This document shows, one piece after another, positions 8,098 to 16,903 of a stretch of 64,000 bases of DNA. Below the pieces are notes generated by a model. The model saw only the letters and a list, made by a program, of their open reading frames with translations, was not told the DNA's origin and made no database searches. The position numbers were made by a program, and so were the translations under genes. This DNA comes from Varibaculum prostatecancerukia (GTDB lineage Bacteria > Actinomycetota > Actinomycetes > Actinomycetales > Actinomycetaceae), in NCBI RefSeq assembly GCF_943169825.2, contig NZ_OW968402.1, positions 186,001 through 250,000 on the forward strand, in the 5' to 3' direction. The stretch's first letter is position 1. Every line of letters begins with the position of its first letter.

Positions 8098-9216
8098 GTG
8101 GAAAAGGTAGTAGTGGCTGCGGCCAAGGTAGCTAATAGGCGAGGCACGGTGGGAAGACGTAGCAAGCGAAGGGCGGGGACGCGCCCGCCTGCGCGGGGTG
8201 GAATCGACCCGGTGGGGTTTACCGCTAATGGTAAGGGCTCGTTGGGTCAGCAGTTGCAAGCCCAACTGGAACGAAAACTATCACTGACTGCCGGCGAGAT
8301 TGCGGCTTTTGTCTCGAAAGCGTTCGCGGCCGGGGATGTGGTGTCTCCCTTGGGGATCGTGTTATCCCCGGACAGCCAACTATTGGAGGGGCAACGCTAC
8401 TACCTGCATCGGACGGCTCTCGATGAAGGCGCTCCCTTACCGAAGTTGCAGGTGCTTTGGGAAGGCGAGGGCGCAATCGTAGTAAATAAACCCGCCAGCC
8501 TGGCAACGATTCCCCGCGGCTCCTGGATTACCCGCTCGGTAGTGGTAGCTGCTCGCCGCCAGTTTCACAATGATCAGATCAGCGCCGCGCACCGCCTAGA
8601 TCGCCTGACTACCGGATGTTTATTGCTGACCCTAGATCCGAAGTATCGGGCGCGTTACCAGCAGCTATTTGACCGCCGTCAAGTAAAGAAAATCTACCTG
8701 GCACGCAGCCGTGGCGGTAGCGGCAGGGGAGCAGGGTCGGTTCCCCAGGTGGGGAAGCATTTCGATTTCCAGCTCCCTATGTTTAAGGAAACCGGCTCGC
8801 TGACAGTATCGATAGAAGTGCCCCCGGTCGGGAGGAAGATAACCCGCTGCCAAAGCCGCACCCGCGGCCTCGTCCTCGGAAAATTCCCCCTCCCTGAAAA
8901 GACAGAAAAGCCGGAGGCAGAGGTAGACGCAAACCCGGACAACCCGGGATACGCGCCAGAAGCAGAACTGTTGTGGCAGTTAGAGCCAGAAACCGGATTT
9001 ACTCATCAGCTGCGCGCTACCTTGGCGCATTTCGGGTATCCCCTCGTAGGTGATCCCCTTTATCCGATAGTCCTACCTGCAGATGCCCCAGAAAATGTTG
9101 AGCCCCAGCTTTGCCTGCACGCCCAAGAGCTGCGGTTTCCCGATCCGGAAAATCCCGCTAACCTCATAACCGTCACTGCCCCCGCCCCCAGCTGGGCAAA
9201 AGGTGCCTTAAGCTGA
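8098..9216 (+). CDS. RluA-type RNA pseudouridine synthase
   Basis: A 372-residue enzyme isomerising uridine to pseudouridine in RNA. The catalytic motif HRLDRLTTG is at 165-173 (Asp168), the KPASLATIPRG segment at 131-141 matches the VNKPAG region of the family, and FTHQLRATLAHFGYPLVGDPLYP near 300 is the C-terminal family signature. The basic N-terminus (about 45 residues) may be an RNA-binding tail, or the true start may be later. The start used is GTG at 8098. The target RNA cannot be told from the sequence. Confidence 0.9.
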   Translation: MEKVVVAAAKVANRRGTVGRRSKRRAGTRPPARGGIDPVGFTANGKGSLGQQLQAQLERKLSLTAGEIAAFVSKAFAAGDVVSPLGIVLSPDSQLLEGQRYYLHRTALDEGAPLPKLQVLWEGEGAIVVNKPASLATIPRGSWITRSVVVAARRQFHNDQISAAHRLDRLTTGCLLLTLDPKYRARYQQLFDRRQVKKIYLARSRGGSGRGAGSVPQVGKHFDFQLPMFKETGSLTVSIEVPPVGRKITRCQSRTRGLVLGKFPLPEKTEKPEAEVDANPDNPGYAPEAELLWQLEPETGFTHQLRATLAHFGYPLVGDPLYPIVLPADAPENVEPQLCLHAQELRFPDPENPANLITVTAPAPSWAKGALS

Positions 9217-9275
9217 CTTCCGAATTGCTGAGATTGGTAGACATGCACCGAGCCCCAGCGTTAACACGCAAGAAA

Positions 9276-9361
9276 AATACGCAAGAATTGCGTATTAACT
9301 ATTGATAAAACACGCAAGAATTGCGGGCAAACTGTTCAGAAGATACGCAACAATTACGTAT
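9276..9361. promoter_or_regulatory. Three evenly spaced operator-like inverted repeats
   Basis: Site 1 has arms AATACGCAA and TTGCGTATT around GAA (9276-9296). Site 2 is CGCAA-GAA-TTGCG (9313-9325). Site 3 is ATACGCAA-CAA-TTACGTAT (9343-9361). The centres at 9286, 9319 and 9352 are exactly 33 bases apart, about three helical turns. An extra half site ACGCAAGAA lies at 9266-9274. They occupy the only intergenic gap before the amidotransferase/ligase operon. The cognate regulator is not in the window. Confidence 0.7.
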
Positions 9362-9479
9362 TCTTCGCAGGGGCAATACCTCCTGACGTTGATACAGATA
9401 ACCCGGTAAATAGAGAATCAGCTCTCAATATCTTCCCTGGCTAAGACAGGGGCTGGAGATAACCCGTAAGCTATAACCT

Positions 9480-10235
9480 ATGCGAGAAAGGCTGCCGTTT
9501 TTATTTATCCAATGCCGTCCCGCCGGAAAGATTGCGCGTGACGAGCTGCAGACCATTGCCGAGGTCACCGGGCTAAAGATTGGCCAGGAGCTGAACGCGC
9601 ACCTGTTACCAGAGGAAAATGACCTTGATCTGCTGCGGGACCTGGATATAGAAAACGGATATAGCGCAGTAATTATTTCCGGATCCCCTTTTCGGGCAAG
9701 CCTGCCAACCGGCTCCAAAGAATCTGAAGAGCAGCAGCTAAATAACCGGCTAATCCCCTTTATGCGTTACCTGCTGGACAAGGACTTTCCCACCTTGGGG
9801 CTCTGCTACGGCATGCAAATGTTAGGGCTGGCTGCTGGCGCTGCTTTGACCGACCGCACTGGCGAAGACCTGCAGGCGGTGGAGGTTACCTTAACCGCGG
9901 AAGGGCTCTCCGACCCGGTGAGCGGACAGCTAGAGCCAGTAATCCGCGGCTACACCGGACATGGGGATTCACTCGCGAATCTGCCGGAGGGCGCAACTTT
10001 GCTTGGAAGCGGGAAACATTGCCGTTACCAGCTACTTCGTTTTCATAAGCACCTGTATGGCACCCAGTTTCATCCCGAAATTACCACTGCGGGGATGCAG
10101 ATCCGCATCGACCAATACGGGGATGCCTATTATGCGGCAGCTGAACGCGAAGCGGTCATCGCCCGCTGCATGACCAAAGATGTAACCAGTTCCCACCGGC
10201 TGCTATCAGCCTTTACTGAACATTACCGTCGTTAG
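9480..10235 (+). CDS. Class I glutamine amidotransferase (GMP-synthase-like)
   Basis: A 251-residue protein with the full GATase-1 triad: nucleophile Cys109 in GLCYGMQM, and His198/Glu200 in FHPE. It hydrolyses glutamine or a gamma-glutamyl compound in the cytoplasm. No synthetase domain is attached. It is only 10 bases ahead of a carboxylate-amine ligase, so the two probably work on one gamma-glutamyl or thiol metabolite. The ribosome site is weak; the ATG at 9480 is the best start. The cluster of palindromes upstream suggests tight regulation. Confidence 0.9.
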   Translation: MRERLPFLFIQCRPAGKIARDELQTIAEVTGLKIGQELNAHLLPEENDLDLLRDLDIENGYSAVIISGSPFRASLPTGSKESEEQQLNNRLIPFMRYLLDKDFPTLGLCYGMQMLGLAAGAALTDRTGEDLQAVEVTLTAEGLSDPVSGQLEPVIRGYTGHGDSLANLPEGATLLGSGKHCRYQLLRFHKHLYGTQFHPEITTAGMQIRIDQYGDAYYAAAEREAVIARCMTKDVTSSHRLLSAFTEHYRR

Positions 10236-10245
10236 GAGGCACCAG

Positions 10246-11445
10246 ATGGGTATCAAGTTTTCACAATCTGAGCGTTCGACCATCGGTATCGAATGGGAAC
10301 TACAGCTAATCGACAAAGACTCCTTTGACCTGCGGCAATGTGCTAGCGCAGTGATCGAGGAAGTAGAGCGCTTACACCCGCAGAACTCACTGGTACACCG
10401 GGAGATGCTGCTTAATACGGTAGAAGTTATCTCCCGTCCTCGCCGCAACGTGCGCGATTGCCTCATGGATTTGAAAGAGGGAATAAACCTGGTGCGGCCG
10501 GTCACCTCCGCGTTGCGCGTGGAGTTAGCTTCCGCAGGATCTCATCCCTTCGCCAACCCTAGCTACCAGCAGGTCACCGATAGTAAACGCTATGAAGAAC
10601 TGGTCAACCGCACCCAATATTGGGGACGCCAAATGCTACTTTTCGGCACCCACGTACATGTCGGGGTAGAGAATCGCGACAAGGTACTGCCGATCCAAAA
10701 CTATTTGACCAGCAAACTTGGGCATATTCAGGCGCTATTCGCTTCCTCGCCCTATTGGGCGGGAGTCGATACCGGGTACTGCGACAACCGCGCGATGGTG
10801 TTTCAACAGCTGCCCACTGCGGGAAAACCCTATCAATTTGAAACCTGGGAAGATCTGGAAGATTTCACCTCCGGAATGCTGAAAACCGGGGTGATCGATT
10901 CCTTTGATCAGGTGCGCTGGGATATTCGCCCTTCGCCCAAGTTTGGCACTATTGAAGCGCGCGTAGCCGATGCTTCCTCGACTTTGAAAGAGGTCGCTGC
11001 CTGCGCCGCTCTCACCCAAGCCCTGGTAGAAACCGCGTCACGGCAGCTAGACGCCGGCAAAGAACTGCCGGTACTGCCCGATTGGTTCGTGCGAGAGAAC
11101 CGTTGGCGGGCTGCGCGCTACGGGATGGATGCCATTTTGATTGAGGACGCGCACGGGGAAGAAGCCCTGCTCACCGAATCTCTGCCGGCTTGGCTAGAAG
11201 AACTCGCGCCTGCCGCTGAAGATCTAGGCTGCGCGGAAGAACTCTGGTCGCTGCTCGACATCGTGAAACTGGGAGTCGGCTACCAGCGGCAACGCATCAT
11301 TTTTGAACATACCAACTCCTATGAGGCAGTAGTTGCCTTCCTGATGGCAGAAATGGAGGCAGGCGAGCCGCTCGATCCTGGGCACTTCGTAGACAAATCC
11401 CTGCACCAAAGCGGAGTCAAAGGCTGGAAAGTCCGCGCCCGCTAA
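10246..11445 (+). CDS. Carboxylate-amine ligase, YbdK/GCS2 glutamate-cysteine ligase family
   Basis: A 399-residue ATP-dependent ligase of the glutamate-cysteine ligase 2 family. Typical segments are GIEWELQLID (13-22), EMLLNTVEVIS (53-63), FGTHVHVGV (126-134) and GTIEARVADA (228-237). TTAGGAGG precedes the ATG, 10 bases after the amidotransferase stop, so they form an operon. Members form gamma-glutamyl bonds, with cysteine in some actinobacteria and unknown amines in others. With an amidotransferase partner, a low-molecular-weight thiol or gamma-glutamyl amine pathway is plausible. Confidence 0.9.
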   Translation: MGIKFSQSERSTIGIEWELQLIDKDSFDLRQCASAVIEEVERLHPQNSLVHREMLLNTVEVISRPRRNVRDCLMDLKEGINLVRPVTSALRVELASAGSHPFANPSYQQVTDSKRYEELVNRTQYWGRQMLLFGTHVHVGVENRDKVLPIQNYLTSKLGHIQALFASSPYWAGVDTGYCDNRAMVFQQLPTAGKPYQFETWEDLEDFTSGMLKTGVIDSFDQVRWDIRPSPKFGTIEARVADASSTLKEVAACAALTQALVETASRQLDAGKELPVLPDWFVRENRWRAARYGMDAILIEDAHGEEALLTESLPAWLEELAPAAEDLGCAEELWSLLDIVKLGVGYQRQRIIFEHTNSYEAVVAFLMAEMEAGEPLDPGHFVDKSLHQSGVKGWKVRAR

Positions 11446-11477
11446 GCGCATTAGCCTCAGGCGCGAACGTTTGGAAA

Positions 11478-11559
11478 GGGCGCGGGAAAAGATACGACAG
11501 GGGGCCTGAGCCGAACTTGTTGAGGCTCACGGGGTCCCCGGAGTGCTTTTCCCACGCCC
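11478..11559 (+). ncRNA. Structured element X, copy A
   Basis: The outer stems are GGGCG (11478-11482)/CGCCC (11555-11559) and GGGAAAAG (11484-11491)/CTTTTCCC (11546-11553). The inner hairpin is TGAGCC (11507-11512)/GGCTCA (11524-11529). The unpaired core ATACGA..AGGGG and CACGGGGTCCCCGGAGTG is shared with copy B at 44696-44782, while the stems differ by compensatory changes. It lies after the ligase gene and before the converging permease. Strand is assigned from the shared core. Function unknown; a terminator-like 3' element or small RNA is possible. Confidence 0.55.
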
Positions 11560-11632
11560 GTTGCCCAGGGTGTGCTGCACTGCCAACACGTTATTAGCAC
11601 GGGGAAGGACTATAGTTGTTTGGCATCTGTGA

Positions 11633-11740
11633 GCGCGGGGGAGAGTTTTATCCGAGTGGGTGCGGTGGGCATAAGAAATCGGGGAGAGACCTAGTCTCTC
11701 CCCGATTTCTTGGGCAGGAGGAAAAATCCCTCCCTTGCGC
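11633..11740 (+). ncRNA. Structured element T, copy A
   Basis: A long hairpin with a perfect 18-bp inner stem, AAGAAATCGGGGAGAGAC (11673-11690) against 11694-11711, inside an outer GCGC-GGGGGAG / CTCCC-TTGCGC stem. The internal loops TATCCGAGTGGGTGCGGTGG and TTGGGCAGGAGG are conserved in copy B at 44587-44693 (minus strand), where both stems have a different sequence but still pair. It abuts the end of the permease gene. It may act as a two-way transcription terminator; the conserved loops suggest something more. Confidence 0.55.
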
Positions 11741-11747
11741 TTAAGCT

Positions 11748-13223
11748 CTACTGATTATCCGGAGCTTCGGTTTCGGCGGGAGCGTCAGCAGTAAACATGT
11801 CATGGTCAACGTAGTTGCGCACCACCAACCAGGCCAGTGCCAACACCGCGGTCACCGAGGCGAACGCGATAATCGCTGCCGGCCCGAGTCCGCCCTCGAA
11901 CCACATAAGCACGATCATGGAGGCAAACACCGCTAGCACTATGTAGTTGGTGTAAGGTGCCCAGGGAACATGGAACTTAGGACGCTCCAGCCCGTTGCGG
12001 CGGCAGTGACGCACGAACAAGATATTCGAGATCATCACGGAACCCCACATAGAGCAAATCCCAATCCCCGCCATATAGGCGATGACGTCAAACGCTTCGG
12101 TGGGGTGGATCATATTGATAAATACCCCCACCAATCCAATAGTGCCAGCAGCCACAATCGCCGCGTAAGGTACCGCGTTGCGGTTCATCCCCGCCAAGAA
12201 GCGCGGAGCCGAACCAGAAACCGCTAGGGAGCGCAAGCCGCGACCACAGGTATAAAGTTCCGCGTTAATCGCGCTGGCTGCCGCCAACATCACCACAATA
12301 TTCATAATGGTGCCGGCAGCGGGAATACCAATGGCAGTAAAGAAAGTAACGAAGGGGGATTCGTTCTTGTCGTAAACATTGTGTGGCAACAGCAAAGTGA
12401 AGAGCACGATGCAGCCCATGTAGAAAAGCAAAATACGCCACATCATAGAGTTAACTGCCCGGGGCAATTCTTTTTGCGGATCCTCGGCCTCGCCAGCAGC
12501 GGCACCCAAGTATTCGGTACCACCGTAAGCAAACAGCACCCCCAGCGACATAGTGACCATGGTGAAAGCGCCCTTGGGGAAGAGGCCGCCGTTATCGGTA
12601 ATCGCACCCACCCCCGGATGGTAAACATGGCCGCCCACGGTCAGGTTGATGCCCAGAATCAAGACCACAATCGCCAAAATCATGAAGATTACAATCGCCG
12701 CGACCTTAATCATCGCGAACCAGAACTCGAACTCCCCGAAAAACTTTACGGAAGCGAGGTTTACTATCACCATCAGCGCCAAGGCGATGAAAGCCCAGCC
12801 CCACTGGGGAATCACCTGGAAGATTTTCCAGTAATGCATATAGTTAGCAATCGCGGTGATATCGGCCATCAGCGCCGAAGAATAGGTAATAAAGGCAAAC
12901 CAACCGGTGAAATAGGCGCCGCGTTCGCCCATAAACTCGCGGGCGTGGGAAATAAAGCCACCCGAGGAGGGACGATACAGGCTCAGTTCAGCCAGGGCGC
13001 GCAGCATCATATAGGCTACGGCGCCACAGATTGCATAGACAATGGCTACCGAGGGCCCGCCCTCGGAGATACGTCCGGAAGCCCCAAAAAACAGGCCGGA
13101 CCCGATGGCCCCGCCCAGCGCAATCATGCGCATGTGGCGAGACTTTAACCCTTTGCGGTATCCGACATCGGATTTATCGCGGTGAGAGGCAGTCCCCGCG
13201 GCCGACGGTTGAGTTTCGCTCAT
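11748..13223 (-). CDS. Amino acid permease (APC superfamily)
   Basis: A 491-residue inner-membrane transporter with about 12 hydrophobic segments. The family signature RHMRMIALGGAIGSGLFFG lies in TM1 (residues about 30-48 of this start), as in the AAT family (GABA, proline, aromatic or lysine permeases). The ATG at 13223 has AGGAGA upstream and is preferred over the longer frame from 13271. Flanks: element T on its 3' side and the ZTP riboswitch/glyA operon diverging from its 5' side. The substrate cannot be assigned. Confidence 0.92.
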   Translation of the reverse strand: MSETQPSAAGTASHRDKSDVGYRKGLKSRHMRMIALGGAIGSGLFFGASGRISEGGPSVAIVYAICGAVAYMMLRALAELSLYRPSSGGFISHAREFMGERGAYFTGWFAFITYSSALMADITAIANYMHYWKIFQVIPQWGWAFIALALMVIVNLASVKFFGEFEFWFAMIKVAAIVIFMILAIVVLILGINLTVGGHVYHPGVGAITDNGGLFPKGAFTMVTMSLGVLFAYGGTEYLGAAAGEAEDPQKELPRAVNSMMWRILLFYMGCIVLFTLLLPHNVYDKNESPFVTFFTAIGIPAAGTIMNIVVMLAAASAINAELYTCGRGLRSLAVSGSAPRFLAGMNRNAVPYAAIVAAGTIGLVGVFINMIHPTEAFDVIAYMAGIGICSMWGSVMISNILFVRHCRRNGLERPKFHVPWAPYTNYIVLAVFASMIVLMWFEGGLGPAAIIAFASVTAVLALAWLVVRNYVDHDMFTADAPAETEAPDNQ

Positions 13224-13384
13224 TAGATTTCTCCTAAGTTTTACCTTTTTGTACTCGATAACAGAGCACATAGGGAGTATAGGTGAGGCGCGCGCCAGAC
13301 TTTAAAGGCAGTCAGCATTTGGAATCGCGCATCCAGCAACTAACTATTTAGGTAAAAGCGTCCTCGGTAACGGTAGACTAAAAT

Positions 13385-13452
13385 CGTAACCGTGACTGGC
13401 GTAGGTGGGATACCACCGGGGAGCAAGTTGTTAATCAGTCGCTCGCCTGGGC
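13385..13452 (+). promoter_or_regulatory. ZTP (pfl) riboswitch upstream of glyA
   Basis: The leader holds the pfl-motif landmarks in order: CCGTGACTGGCG (13390-13401), a GGTGG/CCACC hairpin followed by GGGGAGC (to 13424), a linker, and the 3' CGCTCGCCTGGGC (13440-13452). In established examples this aptamer binds ZMP/ZTP, a sign of 10-formyl-THF shortage, and switches on folate one-carbon genes. Here it precedes glyA and folD, the expected targets. No clear terminator follows, so control may act at translation. Confidence 0.88.
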
Positions 13453-13482
13453 TGATTCAGCACTATAAATAAGGAAAAGTCA

Positions 13483-14775
13483 ATGGGAGATAAACTTCTT
13501 ATCCGATCCATTTCGCAAGTGGATCCCGAAATCGCAGCAGTTTTAAACCAAGAGTTAGAGCGGCAACGCGGCACCTTGGAAATGATTGCTTCTGAAAACT
13601 TTGTGCCGCGTGCAGTATTGCAGGCGCAAGGATCTGTCCTTACCAATAAATATGCGGAAGGCTACCCGGGGCGCCGCTATTACGGAGGATGTGAAGCGGT
13701 AGATGTGGCCGAGAATCTGGCTCGCGACCGGGCTAAGGAAGTATTTTCTGCCGAGTTCGCCAATGTGCAGCCCCATTCGGGTGCCCAAGCCAATGCGGCA
13801 GTCCTATCGGCGCTGGCTCAGCCGGGGGATACCATTATGGGCTTGGCGCTAGATCATGGCGGGCACCTTACTCACGGCATGAAAATCAATTTCTCCGGCA
13901 AGCTCTATAACGCCACCGCCTATCAGGTGGATAAGGAAAGCAGCTGGGTGGATATGGATCAAGTCCGTGACGCGGCCTTAAAGTACCGCCCGAAAGTGAT
14001 TATCGCTGGCTGGTCGGCCTATCCCCGTCAGGAAGACTTTAAGGCCTTCCGGGAAATCGCGGACGAGGTGGGCGCCTATTTGTGGACGGATATGGCGCAC
14101 TTTGCGGGGCTGGTAGCTGCGGGGTTGCATCCGAACCCGGTGCCTTATTCGGATGTGGTGTCTACGACCGTACATAAAACTTTGGGCGGACCGCGTTCCG
14201 GGATGATTCTGTCGCGCGATAAAGAACTGGGCAAGAAAATTAATTCTGCGGTTTTCCCCGGTCAGCAGGGCGGGCCCTTGATGCACGTGGTGGCGGCGAA
14301 AGCAGTCGCGATGAAGATTGCAGGCAGCGAAGAATTTAAAGAACGGCAAAAGCGCACTTTAGAGGGCGCGAAAGTGCTGGCTAAACGGCTAACCCAACCG
14401 GACGTGGCCGAATGCGGGATTTCCCTATTGACTGGCGGCACCGATGTGCACCTGGTGATGGTGGATCTGCGAAACTCGTCCCTAGATGGTCAGCAGGGTG
14501 AAGATTTGCTGCACGAGTCCGGGATTACCATTAACCGCAACACGGTACCTTTCGATCCGCGTCCTCCCCGGGTAGGCTCCGGGCTGCGTATCGGTACCCC
14601 GGCGCTGGCTACTCGCGGTTTCGGAAAGAAAGAGTTCACCGAGGTATCCGAGATTATTGCCGGAGTTTTGGTGGATGCTTGCAAGGGGAAAGTTGACACC
14701 TCCAGCTATCGCGAACGGGTGAAGACCCTGATTAAACGCTTCCCCCTCTACTTGGGGCTTAACCAGGTTGCCTAG
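13483..14775 (+). CDS. glyA: Serine hydroxymethyltransferase
   Basis: A 430-residue PLP enzyme converting serine and THF to glycine and 5,10-methylene-THF. The PLP-lysine motif [13 protein letters not shown] lies near 226-238, YPGRRYYGG near 60-68 and [10 protein letters not shown] near 96-105. AAGGAAAAG precedes the ATG. A ZTP riboswitch forms the leader, and folD follows 75 bases downstream, so the two one-carbon genes are linked under folate-stress control. Confidence 0.98.
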   Translation: MGDKLLIRSISQVDPEIAAVLNQELERQRGTLEMIASENFVPRAVLQAQGSVLTNKYAEGYPGRRYYGGCEAVDVAENLARDRAKEVFSAEFANVQPHSGAQANAAVLSALAQPGDTIMGLALDHGGHLTHGMKINFSGKLYNATAYQVDKESSWVDMDQVRDAALKYRPKVIIAGWSAYPRQEDFKAFREIADEVGAYLWTDMAHFAGLVAAGLHPNPVPYSDVVSTTVHKTLGGPRSGMILSRDKELGKKINSAVFPGQQGGPLMHVVAAKAVAMKIAGSEEFKERQKRTLEGAKVLAKRLTQPDVAECGISLLTGGTDVHLVMVDLRNSSLDGQQGEDLLHESGITINRNTVPFDPRPPRVGSGLRIGTPALATRGFGKKEFTEVSEIIAGVLVDACKGKVDTSSYRERVKTLIKRFPLYLGLNQVA

Positions 14776-14850
14776 AGCAAAATAGATAAGTGCAGGGTGG
14801 CGCGGGCAGATCGGCAAGGTCTGCCCGCGTCCTCAAGCTAAGGAGAAAAA

Positions 14851-15753
14851 ATGCGTAAAGGATGGAGCGGAGACGCGATTTTGCTGGACGGGGCAGCGCG
14901 GGCTCGGCAACTGAAAGAACAAATGCGGCAGCAGGTAGAACGCCTGCATCAGCAGGGGATTAAGCCGGGACTGGGCACCATTTTAGTGGGTTCCGACCCG
15001 GGCTCGGTTTCCTATGTGGCAGGTAAACACCGCGACTGTGCCGAGGTGGGTATCGACTCGATTCGGGTGGAACTGCCAGAGACTGCTTCCACTGCCCAGG
15101 TTTTAGCCGAGATTGAAAAACTAAACGAAAATCCCGCCTGTACCGGTTATATTGTGCAGTTGCCGCTGCCACGCCAAGTCGATGTGAACCAGGTGCTAGA
15201 AGCAATCGACCCTGATAAGGATGCTGACGGATTGCACCCCATGAACCTGGGACGCCTAGTGCTGCGGGTCAATGAGCCGGTAACCTCCCCGCTGCCTTGC
15301 ACCCCGCGAGCCTGTATCGATTTGCTGCAGCAATACCAGGTGCCTTTAAACGGCGCGCACGTATGCGTAGTAGGACGCGGAACCACCGTGGGGCGCTCCT
15401 TGCCCTTAATGCTCACCCGCAGAGAGATTAACGCCACCGTCACCTGCTGCCACACCGGAACCCGGGATTTAGCTGCGCAAACCCGCCAAGCGGACGTGAT
15501 TGTGGCCTGCGCTGGATCAGCGGGAATTATTAAACCCGAGATGGTCAAAGAAGGGGCAGCAGTCCTGGATGTAGGAGTATCACGCGGCGCCGTCAACCCG
15601 GAAACCGGGAAAGCCCGCCTAGAGGGCGATGTGGCTGACGGGGTAGATAAAGTGGCAGCTTGGCTCTCGCCGAACCCCGGAGGAATCGGTCCGATGACGC
15701 GGGCGAATCTGCTACTCAACGTGGTGGAAACCGCTATCCGTCATGCCGGTTAA
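14851..15753 (+). CDS. folD: Bifunctional methylene-THF dehydrogenase / methenyl-THF cyclohydrolase
   Basis: A 300-residue enzyme linking 5,10-methylene-THF to 10-formyl-THF. The catalytic Lys is in [10 protein letters not shown] (about 50-59), with YIVQLPLP near 98-105, the Rossmann segment [13 protein letters not shown] near 174-186 and the C-terminal [24 protein letters not shown] precedes the ATG. It lies in the riboswitch-controlled glyA cluster. Confidence 0.98.
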   Translation: MRKGWSGDAILLDGAARARQLKEQMRQQVERLHQQGIKPGLGTILVGSDPGSVSYVAGKHRDCAEVGIDSIRVELPETASTAQVLAEIEKLNENPACTGYIVQLPLPRQVDVNQVLEAIDPDKDADGLHPMNLGRLVLRVNEPVTSPLPCTPRACIDLLQQYQVPLNGAHVCVVGRGTTVGRSLPLMLTRREINATVTCCHTGTRDLAAQTRQADVIVACAGSAGIIKPEMVKEGAAVLDVGVSRGAVNPETGKARLEGDVADGVDKVAAWLSPNPGGIGPMTRANLLLNVVETAIRHAG

Positions 15754-15767
15754 GTGAGGAATAGCCT

Positions 15768-16877
15768 ATGCGTTTGCGGAACCTTTCGATTCCTTTAGCC
15801 CTGGCCGCTACCCTCGCCCTCACCCTGGGTGGCTGCTCTTCTTCGCCGAAAGCTGCCTCCAACGCGAAACCTGCGGCCGTAGCTAAAACGAGCGGAGTGT
15901 TTTGCCTGGTAGAGAAGAAGAAGTTTGAAGATATGCGCGCGGCGGCACTCAGCAAAGCTATGGAGGCGGCGCTGGCGAAACCGGAAAATAATAAAACGGT
16001 GAAGCCGGAAAATATCAGCGTGGAGAAAACCTCGCAGATTAGTGGCCAGCTAAAGAAAAAGAAGTGCAACAATGTGCTTTCTTTAGAGCCGGGGTTCGCG
16101 CCAGAAATGTTGCGGATCGCTAAAAGTAATGCAGACATAGACTTTGCGATTATGGGAGCGCTTGGGCAGGCGAAATCGCTACCTAATGCGACCGGTATTG
16201 ATTTTGATTTGCGGCAACCCGCGTTCTTAGCTGGGTATGCGGCTGCCGGAGTTACTAAGAGTGGCCAGGTGGCGGCAGTTAGCGATTTACCGCGAGAGGA
16301 TACCGATAAGAATCCGGGCAGCGCCCTTGGAAAAGATCCGGTTTCTGCTTGGGCAAGCGCGTTTCGGCTGGGGGTCGAATACTATAACCAGTTCAAAGGT
16401 TCGGGGATTAAGTTTTCCTATTGGGAACAAAGCACCGGCGGGCCGCTGCGGGTAAAAAGCGCTGAGCTGCATCAGCAGTTACTGAAACTAGCCGATGAAA
16501 AGGTTGATGTTATTTTCGTGGTGGCTAATCCGGAAGAAACCGGGGCGGTAGCGGAGCTGGCGGCTAAAGATGCGGCAGCTGTCTGGACGGGACAAGACCT
16601 GGCAGCCAGCGCTCCCGATTTGAAAGCAAACGTGCTCACCTCGGCGGTCATTGATGCCTCCGGGTGTGCGAAACAGCTGCTGCAACAGCTTAAAACCGGA
16701 TCTATTTCCGGCATTGACTACCGGGGAACTCTAAAGAATTCCGGGGTTAAACTGGCTGGTTGGGGCGATTATGCTCCCAGGTTTTCTGATAGCCTCACCG
16801 CGGAACTGGCGGGAATCCGCAGCCAGATTGATAGCGGAAAAATAGATATAACGAAACTTGAGACCCATCGCGGCTAA
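15768..16877 (+). CDS. Putative BMP-family substrate-binding lipoprotein
   Basis: A 369-residue lipoprotein. Residues 1-22 form a signal peptide ending in the lipobox LGGC (Cys23), followed by a Ser/Ala-rich linker. The segment DFDLRQPAFLAGYAAAGVTKSGQVAAV resembles the basic-membrane-protein (nucleoside-binding) family, and DVIFVVANPEETGAVAEL fits the same two-lobe fold. No ABC permease genes lie beside it, so transport is an inference. It follows folD by 14 bases and may be co-transcribed with it. Confidence 0.8.
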   Translation: MRLRNLSIPLALAATLALTLGGCSSSPKAASNAKPAAVAKTSGVFCLVEKKKFEDMRAAALSKAMEAALAKPENNKTVKPENISVEKTSQISGQLKKKKCNNVLSLEPGFAPEMLRIAKSNADIDFAIMGALGQAKSLPNATGIDFDLRQPAFLAGYAAAGVTKSGQVAAVSDLPREDTDKNPGSALGKDPVSAWASAFRLGVEYYNQFKGSGIKFSYWEQSTGGPLRVKSAELHQQLLKLADEKVDVIFVVANPEETGAVAELAAKDAAAVWTGQDLAASAPDLKANVLTSAVIDASGCAKQLLQQLKTGSISGIDYRGTLKNSGVKLAGWGDYAPRFSDSLTAELAGIRSQIDSGKIDITKLETHRG

Positions 16878-16903
16878 ATGAAAACGCAAAATAAAGGGGA
16901 AAA

